From positions 1-6,961 of the forward strand of contig JAIPFG010000171.1 in NCBI GenBank assembly GCA_021736745.1: DNA of 6,961 bases, written 5' to 3'. The stretch's first letter is position 1. Each line of letters begins with the position of its first letter. The notes under the pieces were generated by a model. The model saw only the letters and a program-made list of their open reading frames with translations. It was not told where the DNA came from and did no database searches. The translations under genes were made by a program, and so were the position numbers. The DNA comes from Pseudomonadales bacterium. Its GTDB lineage: Bacteria > Pseudomonadota > Gammaproteobacteria > Pseudomonadales > IMCC2047. This document shows positions 5,425 through 6,961 of the stretch, one piece after another.

Positions 5425-5685
5425 TTAACGTAGCAGGGCATGATCTTCAGGTAGGCGCTTTGAAAGCCAAATCGCTAGTTTATGCCTAATATTTGCACTA
5501 TCCTCCTGATCTTTAGGCAGAGGTTGAATTAACTTGTCCAAGACCAATAGGGTATAAATCGCTTTCGCCTTAAAACTGATATCGTCTGTGGCGTCAAACT
5601 GATCCACCCCTCTTTTTTGCAAATATACCGTCCCGACGCGAATCGCTTCTTTAAATAACGCCGCTTCGTTTTTTATCTTCTTCAT
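5425..5685 (-). CDS. Small conserved hypothetical protein, DUF5062-like
   Basis: An 86-residue soluble, mostly helical, charged protein with no signal peptide, membrane segment or Cys. The start MKKIKNEAALFKEAI, the middle AIYTLLVLDKLIQPLPKDQED (43-63) and the end IRHKLAIWLSKRLPEDHALLR resemble the DUF5062 family of Vibrio- and Shewanella-like bacteria as I remember it; a profile search would confirm. No function is known for that family. The ATG has a modest GGAA about 7 nt upstream and fits the family start. It is followed after 30 nt by the uracil-DNA glycosylase gene, so co-transcription is likely. Its upstream spacer (78 nt to the PfpI gene) holds a perfect 6-bp inverted repeat and probably the promoter. 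Confidence 0.75.
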   Translation of the reverse strand: MKKIKNEAALFKEAIRVGTVYLQKRGVDQFDATDDISFKAKAIYTLLVLDKLIQPLPKDQEDSANIRHKLAIWLSKRLPEDHALLR

Positions 5686-5703
5686 CGCTGTTTCCGAGAT
5701 TAG

Positions 5704-5719
5704 TTAGTGAATACACTAA
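5704..5719. repeat. Inverted repeat, possible operator upstream of the DUF5062-like gene
   Basis: TTAGTG-AATA-CACTAA is a perfect 6-bp dyad with a 4-nt centre, starting 19 nt upstream of the ATG at 5685. A partial extra copy of the left arm (ATTAGT, next to it) gives ATTAGTTAGTG. The size and AT-rich symmetry look like a dimeric repressor site rather than a terminator, since no T run follows on either strand. The regulator is unknown. Confidence 0.45.
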
Positions 5720-5763
5720 TCCATTCAGCCATTAAGATAAAGGTAAATTTCGGCGTTGAAAAA

Positions 5764-6357
5764 CTATACTTCGGCGGTATAGGGCGGCGCAGGATCATAC
5801 TGAAGAATTTTCCTCACTTCTCTTGCATGGGCTGGGGAATGCAATTGACCGACTAACCAAAGTGACATATCAATACCCGCTGAAATACCTTGCGAAGTGA
5901 TGATATTCCCGTCGCGAACATAGCGCATGTCCGACATCAATTCCACGCTGGAATCCTTGGCTAATTCTTCAACAAGCATCCAGTGCGTTGTTGCCTTGCG
6001 GTTGGCCAGCAATCCCGCTTTCTGCAATAATAGAGCGCCAGTGCAAACAGCCGTCATGTATTTAACCTGCTCCGCCTTTGACTTGACCCACGCAATAGCA
6101 TTATCCATGGCCAGTAATTCATGAATACCTTCCGTTCCAGGCACTAACACCACATCAACCGCCGGCGCATCATCAAACGTATAATCCGGAATCACACGCA
6201 TGCCGGAAAGGCAGGTTATCGGTTCTGCGCTTGCCGCAATAGTAACGACCCGTCCTTCACCTTTAAGGTAGTTCGACACGGTAAAGGTCTCACTGGGGCC
6301 GACAAAATCGAGCGCCGCCACTTTATCGTAAATAAAAATGCCGTAGGTGTAGCTCAT
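5764..6357 (-). CDS. DJ-1/PfpI family protein, isonitrile-hydratase-like
   Basis: A 197-residue cytosolic DJ-1/PfpI (class I glutamine amidotransferase-like) protein. The nucleophile elbow is AVCTGALLLQKAGLL (103-117) with C105. D17 in LDFVGPSE and T106 match the Asp-Cys-Thr set reported for Pseudomonas isonitrile hydratase, and E23 and H125 (ATTHW) match the acid and His of the wider family. VLVPGTEG (70-77) and ITSQGISAGID (153-163) are further family marks. Isonitrile hydratase (isonitrile to N-formamide) is the nearest biochemical model, but many relatives are uncharacterised, so the reaction is not assigned. AGGAG lies 6 nt before the ATG. It begins 21 nt after the stop of the AraC-type regulator, so the two form an operon. 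The regulator's sensor domain is a relative of this protein and may sense a related small molecule. Confidence 0.9.
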   Translation of the reverse strand: MSYTYGIFIYDKVAALDFVGPSETFTVSNYLKGEGRVVTIAASAEPITCLSGMRVIPDYTFDDAPAVDVVLVPGTEGIHELLAMDNAIAWVKSKAEQVKYMTAVCTGALLLQKAGLLANRKATTHWMLVEELAKDSSVELMSDMRYVRDGNIITSQGISAGIDMSLWLVGQLHSPAHAREVRKILQYDPAPPYTAEV

Positions 6358-6363
6358 CTTCTT

Positions 6364-6368
6364 CTCCT
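6364..6368 (-). promoter_or_regulatory. Ribosome binding site of the DJ-1/PfpI gene
   Basis: AGGAG lies 6 nt before the ATG at 6357, inside the 21-nt gap after the regulator's stop codon. This supports an operon with independent initiation of the second gene. Confidence 0.7.
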
Positions 6369-6378
6369 GCTCATCAAT

Positions 6379-6961
6379 TTAATGGCTAAAATGGCTCTGA
6401 TATAACCCCGGGGTAACCCCCAATTCACGCAAAAAAGTGCGCCGCATACGTTCCTCTCGGCCAAAACCACTCAGTTCTGCAACCCGACTAATCGCGGATT
6501 TCCCGCTTTCCAATAATTCTCTGGCACACTCAAGGCGCATCGACTCAAGATATTTACCGGGCGTTATGCCCGTCAGTTTACTGAATACCCTCGAAAAATT
6601 ACGCGGACTCATGCCAACCTGCGCTGCCATATCTTCAACATCCAACGGTTGATCCAAATGTTCTAACAACCAATTATGCAGATTACTGAATCGCTCCCCT
6701 GCCCTTTTTTGTAATTCCAACGGAGCACTAAACTGAGCTTGGCCACCCGGCCTGCGCCGGTAGATGACTAACCAACGTGCAATTTCTATCGCTAACTCCG
6801 CGCCGTAATCCTCCTCTACCAGCGCCAACGCCAAATCAATGCCCGCGGTAACACCGGCACTGGTCGAGACAAAACCATCCCTGACGTAAATAGCATTGCC
6901 TTGCACTCTGATCTTAGGATATAGCTTGGCCAATAAATCCGCTGCTGACCAGTGGGTAGTC
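6379..6961 (-). CDS. GlxA/FtrA-type AraC family transcriptional regulator, C-terminal part (partial)
   Basis: The last 193 residues of a regulator cut by the right edge; the frame is open through 6961 and the leading TTHWSAADLLAKLYPKIRV belongs to it, so the TTG at 6933 is internal, not a start. The family usually has about 310-340 residues, so the missing part should be most of an N-terminal DJ-1/PfpI-like ligand-sensing domain. Visible residues 1-75 are the end of that domain (YVRDGFVSTSAGVTAGIDLAL and ARWLVIYRRRPGGQAQF). The rest is an AraC DNA-binding domain: first helix-turn-helix LDVEDMAAQVGMSPRNFSRV (about 106-125), then AISRVAELSGFGREERMRRT in the second, ending in LGVTPGLYQ. It is upstream of and probably co-transcribed with the PfpI gene. 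The ligand is unknown; whether the sensor keeps a Cys cannot be seen. Confidence 0.92.
   Translation of the reverse strand, partial: TTHWSAADLLAKLYPKIRVQGNAIYVRDGFVSTSAGVTAGIDLALALVEEDYGAELAIEIARWLVIYRRRPGGQAQFSAPLELQKRAGERFSNLHNWLLEHLDQPLDVEDMAAQVGMSPRNFSRVFSKLTGITPGKYLESMRLECARELLESGKSAISRVAELSGFGREERMRRTFLRELGVTPGLYQSHFSH

Noticed and set aside
6931..6933. TTG as a start codon of the AraC-type regulator
   Set aside because: The frame stays open to the window edge, and the residues before it (TTHWSAADL) are conserved GlxA-family sequence, so the gene is truncated by the window, not short.
1..6961. Mobile elements, CRISPR, phage, toxin-antitoxin or defence genes
   Set aside because: I found no transposase or integrase motifs, terminal repeats, spaced direct repeats, tRNA-like ends or defence domains on either strand. 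The gene set is chromosomal and mostly housekeeping.

Overview
The window reads as an ordinary chromosomal segment of a moderate-GC gammaproteobacterium. The evidence is a gamma-type BolA with a C-terminal SPACRGG tail, a TrhO tRNA hydroxylase, a QxHxH-type HIT protein, a COG3146 FemAB-like acetyltransferase and a small protein resembling DUF5062, a family known from Vibrio- and Shewanella-like bacteria. A marine lineage is a guess; no rRNA or other marker fixes the genus.

Layout, right to left on the minus strand, which carries all genes but one. (1) 6961-5764: the C-terminal part of a GlxA/FtrA-type AraC regulator, cut by the window edge, followed after 21 nt by a stand-alone DJ-1/PfpI protein that resembles the regulator's own sensor domain. 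(2) 5685-4801: a DUF5062-like small protein, then a family-4-like uracil-DNA glycosylase that keeps four candidate iron-sulfur cysteines. A clear inverted repeat lies just upstream. (3) 4707-4339: a secreted, very His/Tyr/Arg-rich small protein of unknown function. (4) 4262-3951: bolA with its own sigma70-like promoter and a good intrinsic terminator. (5) 3842-2856: trhO.

The plus strand holds one gene, the COG3146 acetyltransferase (1602-2783), convergent with trhO and divergent from (6) a minus-strand row: HIT-family hydrolase (1544-1122), cation diffusion facilitator (1055-150) and the N-terminus of a membrane protein, probably an MscS-type channel (144-1). The short divergent spacer at 1545-1601 holds a nested inverted repeat.

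Functional links are loose. The CDF transporter and the putative mechanosensitive channel are closely coupled envelope genes. The AraC regulator and PfpI protein form the most convincing functional pair. BolA (iron-sulfur/redox) and TrhO (wobble-uridine hydroxylation) are housekeeping. Coding density is high and no gene-free stretch exceeds 110 bases. I saw no rRNA, tRNA, insertion sequence, CRISPR array, phage gene or origin, and nothing that supports an undescribed multigene system. The points most worth a second look are the His-rich secreted protein, the regulator/PfpI pair and the two dyad-symmetric spacers.
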